The position numbers and the translations under genes are program-made. Source: an uncultured Cetobacterium sp. (lineage in GTDB: Bacteria; Fusobacteriota; Fusobacteriia; Fusobacteriales; Fusobacteriaceae). From it: a stretch of DNA of 64,000 bases. Positions 46,618-54,987 of this stretch are shown here, piece after piece. Positions within the stretch are counted from its first letter, which is position 1; every line of letters starts with the position of its first letter. Under the pieces are notes generated by a model, which worked only from the letters and a program-made list of their open reading frames with translations, ran no database searches and was not told the origin of the DNA. The stretch is taken from positions 40,316 through 104,315 of the forward strand of contig NZ_CAMTIK010000007.1 of assembly GCF_947072685.1 (NCBI RefSeq), given 5' to 3'.

Positions 46618-48009
46618 CTATAGGTAAAGGTCTCTCTCTCCTTTTTTTATTCTTTCTAACTTCTCTAAAGTTAAATCTTTTATATCTTTTCTTTCTATAT
46701 TTAAAATCTCTCTATCTATAACCTGTTCAACTTTTTCTAACAAATCTTTATCCCCATAATCCATAGCATACTCCATTAAAGTTAGAAGTGCGTTGGGAGA
46801 ACATACATTTTGAATATTTCCACTTTTAACTAGTTGCATAAAGCGATCTCCTGTTCTTCCCATTCTATAACATGCTGTACAATAACTTGGAATAAACTCT
46901 TCATCTAAAAGTTCTTTCAATATTTCTAATGGTGTTCTGTGATCTGCCAGTTCAAATTGAGTTTGTGTTTTCCCCTCTTCTCTATCTGTGTAGCCACCAA
47001 CATCAGCGGATGATCCTGCACTTACTTGTGATATTCCATACTTTATAAGCTCTTTTCTCAGTTCAGCTGTTTCTCTTGTCGAAAGTATCATCCCTGTAAA
47101 AGGAACTGCCAATCTCAAAATCGCTACAATGTTTCTAAATGTATCGTCATCTATTTGATGTGGATACTCTTCTAAGCTCATTCCTTCAGCTTTTTTTATT
47201 CTGGGAACTGAAATAGTATGAAATCCAACCCCCATCGTTTTTTCTAAATATTCATTATGCAACATTAAAGCTATTATTTCAAATTTATAATTAGACAATC
47301 CAAATAGAACTCCTGCACCTACGTCATCAATTCCAGCTTTCATACATCTATTGAAAGCATTTAAGTGGTATTCATAATTCCCTTTTAAACTTTTGGGATG
47401 TACTTTTTCATATGTAGGTTTATGATATGTCTCTTGAAACAATATATATGTCCCTATTTCTGCTTCTTTTAATTTTTTATAATCTTCAACCGTCGTTGCC
47501 GCTATATTGACATTTATTCTTCTTATGGCTCCATTTTCAAACTTAGTACTATAAACAGCATCTATCGCTTCAAGTGTATACTCTATTGGTACATTTACTG
47601 GATCCTCTCCCAGCTCTAAAGCTAATCTTTTATGCCCCATTTTTTCTAAAAGTTTAACCTCTTTTTGAATTTGATCTCTTGTTAGTTTTTTTCTTGAAAA
47701 ATTATTATCTCTTTTATATCCACAATATGTACAGTTATTAACACAGTAATCACTCACATAAAGAGGTGCAAATACAACAATTCTATTTCCATAAATAGCT
47801 TTTTTTAGTTCCCCAGCTATATTATATAATTCTTTCTTTTGGTTTTTGTCGCTTATCTCTAAAAGTGATGCCACCTCTTTATGAGTTAGTCCTTCTCTAT
47901 TCTTTGCTTTCTTCAATATTCTTTCAATCTCTTCTGAAGATGTATTTTTAGCTTCTAAAATTAAACGCTCTATATATTCTTGATCGATAAAATTTATTTC
48001 CTTTTCCAT
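46618..48009 (-). CDS. hydG: [FeFe] hydrogenase maturation radical SAM enzyme HydG
   Basis: The 463-residue tyrosine lyase makes CO and cyanide ligands for the H-cluster. The radical-SAM cluster motif CVNNCTYC (about residues 93-100) sits in VSDYCVNNCTYCGYKRDNN. The C-terminal auxiliary-cluster motif is YCTACYRMGRTGDRFM, which distinguishes HydG from ThiH. The ATG lies within the last codons of hydE (16-bp overlap), with AAGGGGTG upstream. It lies 9 bases before hydF. Confidence 0.97.
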   Translation of the reverse strand: MEKEINFIDQEYIERLILEAKNTSSEEIERILKKAKNREGLTHKEVASLLEISDKNQKKELYNIAGELKKAIYGNRIVVFAPLYVSDYCVNNCTYCGYKRDNNFSRKKLTRDQIQKEVKLLEKMGHKRLALELGEDPVNVPIEYTLEAIDAVYSTKFENGAIRRINVNIAATTVEDYKKLKEAEIGTYILFQETYHKPTYEKVHPKSLKGNYEYHLNAFNRCMKAGIDDVGAGVLFGLSNYKFEIIALMLHNEYLEKTMGVGFHTISVPRIKKAEGMSLEEYPHQIDDDTFRNIVAILRLAVPFTGMILSTRETAELRKELIKYGISQVSAGSSADVGGYTDREEGKTQTQFELADHRTPLEILKELLDEEFIPSYCTACYRMGRTGDRFMQLVKSGNIQNVCSPNALLTLMEYAMDYGDKDLLEKVEQVIDREILNIERKDIKDLTLEKLERIKKGERDLYL

Positions 48010-49049
48010 TTAATATTGTCACCCCTTGTCAATATCGGTTCAAATCCCGAATCTAGTATGCTTTTTTCAATCCTAACTTTTTCTTCTGCTGACTCATTAT
48101 CTAAAAATTTTTTCCCATCATACAAAGAATACTTTTTTCTACAATCCATTGGAGATAGATTTGGCATAATTACATTTGCTCCTGCTTTAAATCCTTTTTC
48201 TCTTCCTTTAGAATCTATTGTTCCTAAAGCGGTTGTAGCTGGTAAAAGAACATGTGGTAAAAGTAACCTTATTATTGCCAAAAGAGTTATTGTATCATAT
48301 GAATTCCCACCAACTTCATCTTTCAAAGGCGTAGCTATATGTGGAATAAATGGACCTATTCCCACCATATGAGGCTCTAATTGCTTCAATAAAATTAAAT
48401 CCTTGGCATAGTCTTTTAATTTTAATCCAGGCAAGCCTATTAAAAAGCCACTTCCTACTTGGTAGCCAATCTCTTTTAGATCATACAATGACTCCAATCT
48501 CTTTTCATAACTCATATTTGGATGAAGTCTTTTATATAACTCTCTATCCGCTGTTTCATGTCTCAATAGATATCTATCGGCCCCAGCATCATATAGTTTT
48601 TTAAAAGACTCCTTTCCTCTCTCTCCTAAAGAAAGTGTTATTGCTATATCTTTATACTCTTTTTTCAATTTTCTTATAATTTCAATTAAAATCTCATCAG
48701 TGAAATAACTATCTTCTCCACCTTGAAGTACAAATGTTCGATACCCTAAATGATAGCCATTATTACAACATTCCAAAATTTGATCTGGAGACAATCTGTA
48801 TCTACTTACTTGTTTATTTGAAACCCTTATTCCACAATAATGACAATCACACTTACAGATATTGGAAATCTCTATCAATCCTCTTAAAAAAACATGGTTG
48901 CTATAATTTAAAGTTCTAATATTATATGCTTTTTTAATCAAATAATCTCTTGTCTCTTCATTTAATTTTTCTAGTAACTCTTCTAATTGCTCTTTTTCTA
49001 AAAAATTTTCTTCTGCTAATTTATTTATTATCTCTTTTATTCCTCTCAC
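47994..49049 (-). CDS. hydE: [FeFe] hydrogenase maturation radical SAM enzyme HydE
   Basis: This 351-residue radical SAM protein has the cluster motif in SNICKCDCHYCGIRVSN (CxxxCxxC) and the Gly-rich VLQGGEDSYF segment. It ends in the family's barrel motifs such as GIGPFIPHIATPLKDE. It acts after HydG on the synthon that builds the 2Fe subcluster. The start is awkward: GTG 49049 is the only standard start codon after an in-frame TAA, yet GGAGG abuts it directly. It is the first gene of hydEGF and overlaps hydG. Confidence 0.95.
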   Translation of the reverse strand: MRGIKEIINKLAEENFLEKEQLEELLEKLNEETRDYLIKKAYNIRTLNYSNHVFLRGLIEISNICKCDCHYCGIRVSNKQVSRYRLSPDQILECCNNGYHLGYRTFVLQGGEDSYFTDEILIEIIRKLKKEYKDIAITLSLGERGKESFKKLYDAGADRYLLRHETADRELYKRLHPNMSYEKRLESLYDLKEIGYQVGSGFLIGLPGLKLKDYAKDLILLKQLEPHMVGIGPFIPHIATPLKDEVGGNSYDTITLLAIIRLLLPHVLLPATTALGTIDSKGREKGFKAGANVIMPNLSPMDCRKKYSLYDGKKFLDNESAEEKVRIEKSILDSGFEPILTRGDNIKWKRK

Positions 49050-49073
49050 CTCCGGTAGTTAATTCATACTATA

Positions 49074-49103
49074 ATTATATACCTTTCAAAGCAAGAAAAA
49101 CAA
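49074..49103 (-). promoter_or_regulatory. Promoter of hydEGF
   Basis: Minus-strand TTGTTT (49103-49098), an 18-bp spacer and TATAAT (49079-49074), 25 bases before the hydE start. No terminator lies between asnA and hydE, so read-through from asnA is also possible. Confidence 0.65.
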
Positions 49104-49114
49104 GTTTATTTTAT

Positions 49115-50095
49115 TTATAAAAGTGGAATGTTTTTTTCTTTACACTCTTCCAATATTTCTTTTGACCAAAGTGATGCTTGAACCTCACCTATATGTAACT
49201 TATCTAAAAAGAATAAGCATAATCTTGACTGTCCTATTCCTCCTCCCACTGTGTACGGTAACTCTCCAGCTAATAATTTCTTATGAAACTCCAACTCTTT
49301 TCTATTCTCTGCATCTGCAATTTTCAATTGCTTTTCTAAAGATTCTTCCGATACACGGATTCCCATTGATGATAGCTCCAACCCTATATCTAAAGGCTTA
49401 TAGTAAACTATTATATCCCCATTTAAATCCCAGTCATCATAGTCTGGTGCTCTTCCATCATGCTTTTCTCCAGAAGTTAAAACCTTTCCAATTTCACTTA
49501 TAAAAATAGCCCCACATTTTTTTGCATATGTATGTTCTCTTTCTTTAGACGTTAATTCTGGATATAGCTCTTCCAACTCTTGCGAAGTAATAAAAGTTAT
49601 TTTCTCAGGGAGTTTCTCCGATAACTCTGGATAAATATCTCTTATATATAACTCTGTATCTTTCAAAGAACTATATATTTTTTCTACAATCATCTTTAAA
49701 TTTTCTGTTGTTCTCTCCTCTTTTTTTAAAACCTTCTCCCAGTCCCATTGATCGACATAATACGAATGTATTGGACTTAAATCCTCATCTCTTCTAATAG
49801 CGTTCATATCTGTATAGAGTCCTTTCCCATGCTCGAACCCGTACTTATGAAGAGCCATTCTTTTCCATTTTGCAAGTGAATGCACAATAACTGCATCTTG
49901 CTTACATTTAGTGTCAAATGACACAGCTCTTTCTTTTCCGTTTAAATCATCATTTAATCCACTTTGTGGCGTCACAAATAACGGTGCCGAAACTCTTGTT
50001 AAATCCAATCTTTTTGCTAAATTCCTTTCAAAAAAATCTTTCACTTTTTTTATCGCTCTCTCTGTTTCCATAATATCCAATTTTGCTTTATACAT
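49115..50095 (-). CDS. asnA: Aspartate--ammonia ligase (asparagine synthetase A)
   Basis: This is a 326-residue ammonia-dependent asparagine synthetase with a class II tRNA-synthetase-like fold, typical AsnA length. It shows the SAPLFVTPQSGLNDDLNG region, QWDWEKVLKKEERT, FISEIGKVLTSGEKHDGRAPDYDDW and the C-terminal GGGIGQSRLCLFFL. It makes asparagine from aspartate, ammonia and ATP. TTAGGAGG precedes the ATG. A 280-base leader with an Asn-rich peptide and terminator lies upstream, pointing to attenuation control. hydEGF follows 65 bases downstream. Confidence 0.97.
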   Translation of the reverse strand: MYKAKLDIMETERAIKKVKDFFERNLAKRLDLTRVSAPLFVTPQSGLNDDLNGKERAVSFDTKCKQDAVIVHSLAKWKRMALHKYGFEHGKGLYTDMNAIRRDEDLSPIHSYYVDQWDWEKVLKKEERTTENLKMIVEKIYSSLKDTELYIRDIYPELSEKLPEKITFITSQELEELYPELTSKEREHTYAKKCGAIFISEIGKVLTSGEKHDGRAPDYDDWDLNGDIIVYYKPLDIGLELSSMGIRVSEESLEKQLKIADAENRKELEFHKKLLAGELPYTVGGGIGQSRLCLFFLDKLHIGEVQASLWSKEILEECKEKNIPLL

Positions 50096-50124
50096 ATAAT
50101 TCTACCTCCTAAGATTTTATAAAA

Positions 50125-50170
50125 ATAAAAAACTCTCAACAATCCATTATTTCTGGAATAGTTGAGAGTT
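50125..50170 (-). terminator. Leader terminator (attenuator) in front of asnA
   Basis: The minus-strand stem AACTCTCAAC (50170-50161) pairs with GTTGAGAGTT (50140-50131), with a partly paired inner part (TCCA/TGGA). TTTTTTATTTTT follows at once. It ends only about 20 bases before the asnA ribosome site and lies after the Asn-rich leader ORF. It would stop most transcripts from the 50382-50410 promoter unless it is prevented from folding. Confidence 0.88.
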
Positions 50171-50189
50171 CTAATTAATAAAATACACC

Positions 50190-50206
50190 ATACCTGTACA
50201 AGGTAT
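50190..50206 (-). promoter_or_regulatory. Small hairpin between the leader peptide and the attenuator
   Basis: The minus-strand 6-bp stem ATACCT/AGGTAT has a 5-base loop. It lies about 40 bases after the leader stop codon and 20 before the terminator. It could be a pause hairpin or part of alternative folding; its role is inferred from position only. Confidence 0.5.
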
Positions 50207-50246
50207 ATCTATTTAAAATTCAATATAAACTTTTCTCTATTTTAGA

Positions 50247-50339
50247 TTAATGGAAATTACATTTTTTAAATTTCAAGAAATTATAATTATTGTTATTATT
50301 ATTATTACAATTATTATTATTATTGAAATTTATGAACAT
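50247..50339 (-). CDS. Asparagine-rich leader peptide of asnA
   Basis: This is a 30-residue ORF starting at ATG 50339, with GGAGG five bases upstream, and ending at TAA 50247. Fifteen of its 30 residues are Asn, and residues 4-18 contain 13 Asn (fourteen AAT and one AAC codon in the whole ORF). It begins MFINF and ends KKCNFH. It lies between a consensus promoter and an intrinsic terminator before asnA, the classic position of an attenuation leader. When charged tRNA-Asn is scarce the ribosome should stall in the Asn run and alter downstream folding so that asnA is transcribed. The ORF and its composition are seen directly; the mechanism is inferred from known amino-acid operon leaders. Confidence 0.85.
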   Translation of the reverse strand: MFINFNNNNNCNNNNNNNYNFLKFKKCNFH

Positions 50340-50381
50340 AACTTCCTCCTTTTTTAAAAAATTATTTTTATATTTTAATAG

Positions 50382-50410
50382 ATATTAAAACTTTTTTGTA
50401 TAAAAGTCAA
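50382..50410 (-). promoter_or_regulatory. Promoter of the asnA leader
   Basis: Minus-strand TTGACT (50410-50405), a 17-bp spacer and TAATAT (50387-50382), identical in both boxes and spacing to the hut promoter. The expected start near 50375 gives an approximately 280-base leader. The whole 50096-50418 gap is accounted for by this promoter, leader ORF, hairpin and attenuator. Confidence 0.85.
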
Positions 50411-50418
50411 GTTTTTTT

Positions 50419-51135
50419 TTATAAAATCTCTACATCGGAAGATACTTTATATATAACATCTTTTCTTTCAACATATATTTCAGTCTTATCTTTCAATTTA
50501 CAATCAGTTTTTATTTTCTCTAAAAGTTCTCTTGAAGGATTAATTGCTCTTGGATTTCCCACAAGACTTAACATACTATAATCTCCATTTGTGTCACCAT
50601 AAGCATAACTTTCTGATAGGTCTATATCATATTTTGCACAAAAATTATTTATTGCTATCATTTTATTTTTAGAATCCCACATTGGAGATATCTCTCCTGA
50701 AAGTTTTCCATCTTCAAAATGATAAACTGAACCACAAAAATCATCTGCTCCCCATTTTTCTGCCATTCTTGACACTAAAAAATCTGGACTTCCTGATATA
50801 AAAATTACTTTATGACCTTGTTCTTTATGCCATTTTATCATATCTCTTGTAAATTTATAAACTCTGTTCCCCTTTAATTCAAGCACTTGATCTGAAATAA
50901 AATCATTATATTGTAGTGATAATCCTTTTATAGCATCTACATAAGTTGTTGTAATTTCTTCCAAATACTTATCGTAATCACCAACTCTTTCATCCCACTT
51001 TTTAAAAGCATCTTTTACTTTTAGTTCATATTCCCTTATATCTAAAAGTTCATATTTTATAAGTTTTTTAAAATGCTCTGTCAATAGTGAATTTCTGTAA
51101 ATTGTCCCATCAATATCAAAAAATGCTGCCTTCAT
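50419..51135 (-). CDS. HAD-IB family phosphatase (SerB-like)
   Basis: The 238-residue hydrolase has motif I FFDIDGTIYR (nucleophile and acid Asp at 7 and 9), motif II FISGSPD, motif III Lys in WDSKNKM and motif IV YAYGDTNGDYSML. This subclass resembles phosphoserine phosphatase-like and lipid or phosphoethanolamine phosphatases; the substrate is not clear. It has a helical cap at about residues 20-90. AGGAGG precedes the ATG. It is 27 bases after the purine nucleoside phosphorylase gene and probably shares its transcript. Confidence 0.88.
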   Translation of the reverse strand: MKAAFFDIDGTIYRNSLLTEHFKKLIKYELLDIREYELKVKDAFKKWDERVGDYDKYLEEITTTYVDAIKGLSLQYNDFISDQVLELKGNRVYKFTRDMIKWHKEQGHKVIFISGSPDFLVSRMAEKWGADDFCGSVYHFEDGKLSGEISPMWDSKNKMIAINNFCAKYDIDLSESYAYGDTNGDYSMLSLVGNPRAINPSRELLEKIKTDCKLKDKTEIYVERKDVIYKVSSDVEIL

Positions 51136-51162
51136 AATATTCCTCCTGTGAAAATTAATATT

Positions 51163-51975
51163 TTATAACTCTTTTACAGTCTCTGCAATCCAATTGCAGA
51201 ATTTTGCTCCTGTTTGGTTAGCTATTTCCATTACCTCTTCGTGAGAATGAGGTTTTGTGGCAATCCCTGTCGCCATATTAGTTATACAAGAAATACCTAG
51301 TATTTTTATACCCAAGTAGTTTGCTACAATTGATTCTGGTACAGTTGACATTCCTACGGCATCGGCACCCATAGTCATCATCATCTTCACTTCTGCTGCT
51401 GTTTCATACGCTGGCCCTGAAGATCCTAAATAAACTCCTTCTCTATATTCTATATTTAATTTTTTAGCTGTTTTTTTAGCTGTATCTATCAATTCTTTAC
51501 TATAAGTTTCTGACATATCTGGAAATCTCGGTCCAAATCTTTCATCATTACTTCCTATCAATGGACTTGTCCCAAAAAAGTTTATATGATCATTTATAAT
51601 CATTAATGTTCCTGGTTTAAAAGTTTTATTTGCTCCACCTGCAGCATTACTAACTATCATTGTCTCTATTCCAAACTGTTTGAATACATATTGTGGATAA
51701 GTTACCTGTTTCATATCATATCCTTCATAGTAATGAAATCTTCCTTTCATCACAAGAACCTCAATTCCATTAATAGTTCCAAATACAAGCTCTCCAGCAT
51801 GACCTGCTACTGTAGATACTGGGAAATTTGGAATCTCTTCATAAGGAATAACTACTTTATTTTCAATATAGTCTACAAGTCCACCCAAACCTGATCCTAA
51901 TATTATTGCAATTTTTGGTCTATTTTCAACTCTATTTTCTAAATACTGTGTAGTTTCTAATACTCTTTTAAACAT
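51163..51975 (-). CDS. Purine nucleoside phosphorylase (trimeric type)
   Basis: This is a 270-residue enzyme that splits purine (deoxy)nucleosides with phosphate. It matches the trimeric class: GSGLGGLVDYI, the phosphate-site VAGHAGELVFG, GRFHYYEGY, SNAAGGANKTFKPG and the late GMSTVPESIVANYLG. GGGAGAGG precedes the ATG. It lies upstream of the HAD phosphatase. The symbol (punA/pnp) is left open because naming varies. Confidence 0.95.
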   Translation of the reverse strand: MFKRVLETTQYLENRVENRPKIAIILGSGLGGLVDYIENKVVIPYEEIPNFPVSTVAGHAGELVFGTINGIEVLVMKGRFHYYEGYDMKQVTYPQYVFKQFGIETMIVSNAAGGANKTFKPGTLMIINDHINFFGTSPLIGSNDERFGPRFPDMSETYSKELIDTAKKTAKKLNIEYREGVYLGSSGPAYETAAEVKMMMTMGADAVGMSTVPESIVANYLGIKILGISCITNMATGIATKPHSHEEVMEIANQTGAKFCNWIAETVKEL

Positions 51976-52007
51976 ACTTATCCTCTCCCTAATTTGTTAT
52001 TTTAGAT

Positions 52008-52030
52008 AAAAAGGGTAGATTTCTCCACCC
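52008..52030 (-). terminator. Intrinsic terminator after the fabK operon
   Basis: The minus-strand 7-bp stem GGGTGGA/TCTACCC (one G-U pair) has a GAAA tetraloop (52030-52013) and is followed by TTTTT. Confidence 0.75.
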
Positions 52031-52041
52031 CATTTTTTATT

Positions 52042-53001
52042 TTATTCAAAAATTATAGTTGAAATTTTTTCATCTAATTTTACTTTTTCAACTTTTAATT
52101 CTGACATTAGCTTATCCACAATCTCTTGACAACTTAAAGCCTCTTTTACCATTCCAGCAACTTGTCCAGACATAACACTTCCTTGCTCTATATCCCCTTC
52201 TACAACAGCAAGTCTTAACTTTCCTCTTCCTAACTCTTCAATCTCTTCTTTAGAGGCTCCCTTTGTCTCTAATTCTAAAATTGCTTTTGAAAATTTATTA
52301 TTTAAAACTCTCACTGGATGCCCTGTATAATTTCCAGTTGTCACTGTTGATCTATCTCTAGCTTTCAGTACTAATTTTTTATAGTTTTCATGAACATTAC
52401 ACTCATCAGCAACAATAAAAATTGTTCCAACTTGAATTGCCTCTCCTCCTAAAGATAAAGCTGCTAAGAATTGTTCTCCCGAAGCTATACCACCAGCTAC
52501 TATTACAGGAATAGAAACTTCTCTTGCCACTTGTGTAGCTAAAGCCATTGTTGTTATTTCACCAATATGACCTCCTGCTTCTAATCCTTCAGCAACAATT
52601 GCATCCGCACCTATTTTCTCCATTCTTTTTGCAAGAGCAACCGATGCAACAACTGGTATAACTTTTATTCCAGCTGATTTTAGCTTTTCCATATAAACTC
52701 CTGGATTTCCGGCTCCAGTTGTAACAACCCTTACACCCTCTTCAATACATACATCTATTTGTTCAGCTACACTTTCCATCATAAGCATTAAATTAACACC
52801 AAATGGATTTTCTGTTATAGCTTTTGCTTTTTTTATCTCTTGTCTTAATATTTCTGGCGGCATTCCTCCACCAGCAATTATTCCTAGTCCACCAGCTTTA
52901 GAAACGTGTCCTGCTAAATTTCCGTCCGATATCCAAGCCATAGCTCCTTGGATTATTGGATATTTAATTCCTAATAGTTCGCAAACTCTATTTTTTTTCA
53001 T
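52042..53001 (-). CDS. fabK: Enoyl-ACP reductase II (FabK-like, FMN-dependent)
   Basis: This is a 319-residue TIM-barrel flavoprotein of the 2-nitropropane dioxygenase/FabK group. Segments match FabK closely: [42 protein letters not shown], the [18 protein letters not shown] region and [13 protein letters not shown]. FabK reduces the enoyl-ACP double bond with NAD(P)H in fatty-acid elongation. It is not in a fab cluster here but in an operon with a PHP phosphatase and a membrane protein. A nitronate monooxygenase role is a less likely alternative. Confidence 0.85.
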   Translation of the reverse strand: MKKNRVCELLGIKYPIIQGAMAWISDGNLAGHVSKAGGLGIIAGGGMPPEILRQEIKKAKAITENPFGVNLMLMMESVAEQIDVCIEEGVRVVTTGAGNPGVYMEKLKSAGIKVIPVVASVALAKRMEKIGADAIVAEGLEAGGHIGEITTMALATQVAREVSIPVIVAGGIASGEQFLAALSLGGEAIQVGTIFIVADECNVHENYKKLVLKARDRSTVTTGNYTGHPVRVLNNKFSKAILELETKGASKEEIEELGRGKLRLAVVEGDIEQGSVMSGQVAGMVKEALSCQEIVDKLMSELKVEKVKLDEKISTIIFE

Positions 53002-53016
53002 TAATTCCTCCTAAAC

Positions 53017-53769
53017 TTAAGTGTTAATCTCTTTCGGTCTTAACCCTTTTCTTAATTTTAAAAATTTTTCAAGGTTTTCCACTGAGTTATTTAATATTAA
53101 CTCTTCGGGATATCCTACTTCCTCTATAAGTTTAATTGCATTTGTAAACTCACCTATATGGTCAGAATAGTGTGAATCCGATCCTAATACTATATAACAC
53201 CCTTCTTTTTTAGCTAACTCTAACATCTTTTTACAATTTTTTCTTGAGCCCGCTCTTGTTATTGTACCTAAAGAGGTGTTATTTATTTCCAAAGCTACAC
53301 TGTTTTCTTTTGCAGCCTTAACTACTTTTTCATAGTCCACAGGAAAAATTGGATTACCTAGATGAACTATTATATCAGCTTTTTGACTTTTTATCAAATT
53401 CAATATGGCGTTAGTATTTTTAGTGATGTTATCTATATCTTCATACTCATTCACTGTATGAAATCCTGCCAAAATAATATCCATTCTTCCGTAAATATTT
53501 TGATTTATATCCAACTTTCCATTTTCATCTAATATGTTTGCTTCTACTCCTTTTAAAACTCTAACCCCTTCAATATACTCAGGAAGTATCGCAATATTTA
53601 CAAGATGCCACCAATGAGGTGTATCTGGCAAAGCTGGCCCATGATTTGTTATAGCAATCACATCCATTCCTTTTTTAGATGCAGCCCTTACATTCTCTTC
53701 CAAAGTACTAAAAGCGTGGGGATTCACATTTGTGTGTATATGTAAATCAATTTTATAATCTCTTTTCAT
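53017..53769 (-). CDS. PHP-domain phosphatase (YcdX-like)
   Basis: The 250-residue metal-dependent PHP hydrolase has the metal-binding segments KIDLHIHTNVNPHA, ITNHGPALPDTPHWWH, KGVEANIL, IVHLGNP and GSDSHYSDHIG. Its length and motif order fit the YcdX family of small-molecule phosphatases rather than DNA polymerase PHP or histidinol phosphatase. The substrate is unknown. AGGAGG precedes the ATG; it is 12 bases after the membrane protein gene and 15 before fabK. Confidence 0.87.
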   Translation of the reverse strand: MKRDYKIDLHIHTNVNPHAFSTLEENVRAASKKGMDVIAITNHGPALPDTPHWWHLVNIAILPEYIEGVRVLKGVEANILDENGKLDINQNIYGRMDIILAGFHTVNEYEDIDNITKNTNAILNLIKSQKADIIVHLGNPIFPVDYEKVVKAAKENSVALEINNTSLGTITRAGSRKNCKKMLELAKKEGCYIVLGSDSHYSDHIGEFTNAIKLIEEVGYPEELILNNSVENLEKFLKLRKGLRPKEINT

Positions 53770-53781
53770 AGTATTGTCCTC

Positions 53782-54939
53782 CTATATAAAAATTGTATAT
53801 AGAATATTAGCTGTGATTCCAGCTACAATTCCACCTATTGTATGACTAAATATAGCTTTTCCTGTCAATTTTCTGTATCCCAAACTATCCATCATAGCAA
53901 CATGAGTACTTAAGTAACCGCTCCATGTCATTCCCATTGCTGTAAAAACAGCAATCTCTCTTGAGGTTATTGCCCCATCTGCTATAAACTGAGGGACTAA
54001 TCCTAATGCTGCACCTACTGCACCTAGTGATGTTATTGGAAAAGCTAACGCTTTTGCACTTGTAAATCCAAACAGTGGTTTCAGTATAAATTGTAACTTT
54101 TCTCCTATATAAGGTAATAGTGCTATTCCCTCATAAGCCCCACCTGTATAACCATTTACTGTAGGTCCATTTGTCAACAATAGAACTGTTGTACAAATTA
54201 TTAGTACTCCTGGTATAATTTCCATTCCCATCTGTACACCATTTTTTCCACCTTCTAAAAGAGCTTCTAACAATCTTTCCAATACATTTCCATCTCTTAT
54301 CTCTCTATAGTTCAAGAAATCTGATGTTGAACTTTCTTCCAAATCATTTCCATTTTCATGGAATATTTTTTTAGTGGAGTTTATCATAAGATTCACACTT
54401 ACTATACTTCCTGCAAATGCTCCCAAATTTCCTATTATAACTGGAAGTACTAAGTTCTCGCCCATGCTTCCACTCTGAGCAATCATAAATGTTGATACTA
54501 TAAAACCCATACCAAAAGATGTTCCTAAATTTGTTAATGCAGGGAGCTGATATTTTTTAAAATACTTAGTAAATCCCTTATCTGCAGATAAACTTAAAAT
54601 TGCTGGATTATCAGATATGTATGTCGTAAGTATTCCTAAAACTGCTGCTCCAGGCAATCTATACAGAGGTCTCATAAGTGGGGATAACATTTTATTCAAA
54701 ATAGCTATCACACCAAACTCGGATAGTATCCCTGCGAATGCCCCCGCTATAACAGAAACTCCCATTATAAAAAATACGGTATTTAATAACAAATCATGTG
54801 CCGTTTTTATAATTGTATTTATCATGTTTATTCCACCCATTTTACTTGACAACAGGTATATTAAGCTTGATAAAACTAATATACAAATTACTCCTTCTAA
54901 CCCCATCGCTTTTTTCTTTCTTGCTTTTTTAGTATCCAT
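53782..54939 (-). CDS. Nucleoside-recognition (gate) domain membrane protein
   Basis: This is a 385-residue inner-membrane protein with about nine to ten membrane segments. It has the gate-domain pattern (FAGILSEFGVIAILNKMLSP in the first half, and TWSGYLSTHVAMMDSLGYRK in the second). Similar proteins in clostridia are annotated as uncharacterised membrane proteins and are related to spore maturation/nucleoside-uptake gate proteins. Transport is a guess. It is the first gene of an operon with the PHP phosphatase and FabK; GGAGAGG precedes the ATG. Confidence 0.7.
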   Translation of the reverse strand: MDTKKARKKKAMGLEGVICILVLSSLIYLLSSKMGGINMINTIIKTAHDLLLNTVFFIMGVSVIAGAFAGILSEFGVIAILNKMLSPLMRPLYRLPGAAVLGILTTYISDNPAILSLSADKGFTKYFKKYQLPALTNLGTSFGMGFIVSTFMIAQSGSMGENLVLPVIIGNLGAFAGSIVSVNLMINSTKKIFHENGNDLEESSTSDFLNYREIRDGNVLERLLEALLEGGKNGVQMGMEIIPGVLIICTTVLLLTNGPTVNGYTGGAYEGIALLPYIGEKLQFILKPLFGFTSAKALAFPITSLGAVGAALGLVPQFIADGAITSREIAVFTAMGMTWSGYLSTHVAMMDSLGYRKLTGKAIFSHTIGGIVAGITANILYTIFI

Positions 54940-54958
54940 AACCTCTCCTTATTTTTAT

Positions 54959-54987
54959 GCTATAAATAGAATAACCTAATTACTCAA
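54959..54987 (-). promoter_or_regulatory. Probable promoter of the membrane protein-PHP-fabK operon
   Basis: Minus-strand TTGAGT (54987-54982), a 17-bp spacer and TATAGC (54964-54959). It overlaps the end of the merR-type gene. Confidence 0.5.

Noticed and set aside
50096..50380. T-box riboswitch upstream of asnA
   Set aside because: A long leader with a terminator before an amino-acid gene suggests one, but I see no T-box consensus (AGGGTGGNACCGCG-like) and no specifier-loop stem. The Asn-rich ORF explains the region better.
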